From Fennellomyces sp. T-0311 (taxonomy: Eukaryota; Mucoromycota; Mucoromycetes; Mucorales; Lichtheimiaceae), in contig JALLLT010000003.1 of assembly GCA_025266875.1 (NCBI GenBank), forward strand, positions 434,001 to 498,000: a stretch of 64,000 bases of DNA, in the 5' to 3' direction. Every line of letters begins with the position of its first letter. The stretch's first letter is position 1. A program made the position numbers and the translations under genes. The notes below the pieces were generated by a model. It did no database searches, was not told the DNA's origin, and saw only the letters and a program-made list of their open reading frames with translations. This document shows, one piece after another, positions 62,706 to 64,000 of the stretch.

Positions 62706-63847
62706 ATGGCTCCCAAGCATCACAAAGTTGTAGTGATTGGCTCCGGTCCAGCAGGTTAGGAATTGCGCCGTTGAACTCTTCATGAATGCAAAATTGACTC
62801 TATGAACAGGACACACTGCTGCCGTTTACTTGGCACGCGCCAATCTCAACCCCATAATGTTCGAAGGCATGATGGCCAACGGCTTTGCACCCGGTGGACA
62901 GCTTACGACAACCACGGATGTCGAAAATTACCCTGGTTTCCCTGACGGCATTATGGGTGGCGAACTCATGGACAAAATGCGAGCGCAGTCTGAACGTTTC
63001 GGCACAGTGATTGAGACAGAAACGATTACCAAACTGGATCTTCAGCAACGACCGTTCCGCTTATGGCGCGAAGGTTCTGAAGACTCACAAGAACCGACCG
63101 ACACAGGCGACGCCGTCATTATTGCCACGGGAGCATCTGCGAAGCGCATGGACCTGCCAGGTGAATCCAAATACTGGCAAAACGGTATATCTGCATGTGC
63201 TGTTTGTGATGGAGCCGTTCCCATTTTCCGTAACAAGCCATTAGTTGTTGTGGGAGGAGGTGATTCGGCTGCAGAGGAATCGATTTACCTGACCAAATGT
63301 AAGACAAGGTTTACAGAGTTCCAAGAGCCTGGTAACTGAACTTAGAATGTTTTTTTCAGATGGCTCTCACGTGCATGTTTTGGTGCGTCGTGATCGATTG
63401 CGCGCTTCCAAGGTTATGGCGCAACGTCTGCTCAACCATCCCAAGATCACTGTCCACTTCAATACCGCTCCCACGGAAGCCCTTGGAGACGGTAATCTGT
63501 TGACAGGTGTTGCTACGCGTGATACGGTTACCGGTGAGACGGGCAAGATTGATGCCAGTGGTCTTTTCTATGCTATCGGACATGAGCCTGCGACGCAACT
63601 CGTTAAGGGTCAAGTGGACCTTGATGAAACCGGCTATATCAAGACTATCCCCGGATCTGCGGAAACCAGTGTAGTAGGATTGTTCGCAGCGGGTGACGTA
63701 CAAGATAAACGATATCGCCAGGCGATCACGAGTGCCGGATCAGGCTGTATGGCGGCGTTGGATGCTGAACGATATCTCAGCGAGTTAGAGGCAGGCTTAG
63801 AGGAGGAATCAAGAACCTCAGAGTCTGTACCACGGGCCAAAATGTAG
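62706..63847 (+). CDS. TRR1: Thioredoxin reductase (NADPH), low-molecular-weight type
   Basis: FAD enzyme that reduces thioredoxin with NADPH in the cytosol. Three exons: 62706-62754, 62810-63298, 63360-63847, giving 341 aa. FAD-binding [14 protein letters not shown] spans the first splice site. [19 protein letters not shown] is diagnostic of the family. The redox pair Cys146/Cys149 lies in [14 protein letters not shown]-binding [12 protein letters not shown] and [12 protein letters not shown] follow, and the FAD C-terminal motif [20 protein letters not shown] closes the domain. The last ~20 residues are a charged tail. Length and motifs agree with yeast Trr1. Confidence 0.97.
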
Positions 63848-64000
63848 ATAAATAGACATTGCGTCATAGCAGTTTATGTTTACAATGGCAACGTAAAATT
63901 ATAGAATATTCTGCTGGATCTTTCGGCAGGCTAATGTAAAGTTTTGACGTGAATTTGAGAAGGCCAATGTGGTGAGCACAAGATTTGCAAGTTTGGAACC

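Overview
The window looks like nuclear DNA of an early-diverging filamentous fungus, most likely Mucoromycota (Mucorales-like). This is an inference from protein types, not a search. Genes are split by many short GT-AG introns (about 50-75 nt, a few near 160). Housekeeping proteins are fungal in type: uL13, uL22, cystathionine beta-synthase, low-molecular-weight thioredoxin reductase and a velvet regulator. The remaining DNA is AT-rich and holds small transposon remnants. I rebuilt exon structures by hand; for every multi-exon gene listed with high confidence the splice phases close and the total is a multiple of three.

Layout. 2.2-6.0 kb: MYST histone acetyltransferase (+) facing an MFS drug-transporter-like gene (-). 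6-10.7 kb: gene-poor, with a 749-bp hAT-like MITE. 10.7-31.3 kb: dense block with a conserved-looking unknown, velvet regulator, coiled-coil protein, RPL16/uL13, ZIP9-like metal transporter, 7TM-RGS receptor, a small unknown, CBS, STE20/GCK-type kinase, ankyrin protein, CAJ1-like DnaJ protein and an unknown acidic protein. 31.3-40.6 kb: repeat-rich, with degenerate minisatellites, a foldback inverted repeat, a solo LTR and one or two doubtful small genes. 40.6-43.5 kb: GIT1-like permease facing a phytochelatin-synthase homologue. 43.5-47.5 kb: intergenic with a 69-bp pogo-like MITE. 47.5-56.8 kb: RPL17/uL22, a disordered Ala/Pro/Glu-rich protein, a Rdx (SelW-like) protein in five tiny exons, arginyl-tRNA synthetase and an Hst3/Hst4-like sirtuin. 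56.8-64 kb: a second solo LTR, an orphan retrotransposon-ORF1-like gene and thioredoxin reductase.

No operon logic applies. A loose theme of thiol, redox and metal biology (CBS, TRR1, PCS homologue, Rdx protein, ZIP) is present, but nothing shows it is more than chance.

The most notable observations are: a phytochelatin-synthase homologue whose catalytic Cys is Gly; a 13-nt micro-exon in the J-domain gene; a GC-AG intron and a roughly 90-residue activation-loop insertion in the kinase; two solo LTRs of one family with perfect 5-bp target duplications; a hAT-like MITE with an exact 8-bp duplication and dense subterminal repeats; an 0.8-kb foldback palindrome; and an intron-bearing orphan ORF1-like gene that may be domesticated.
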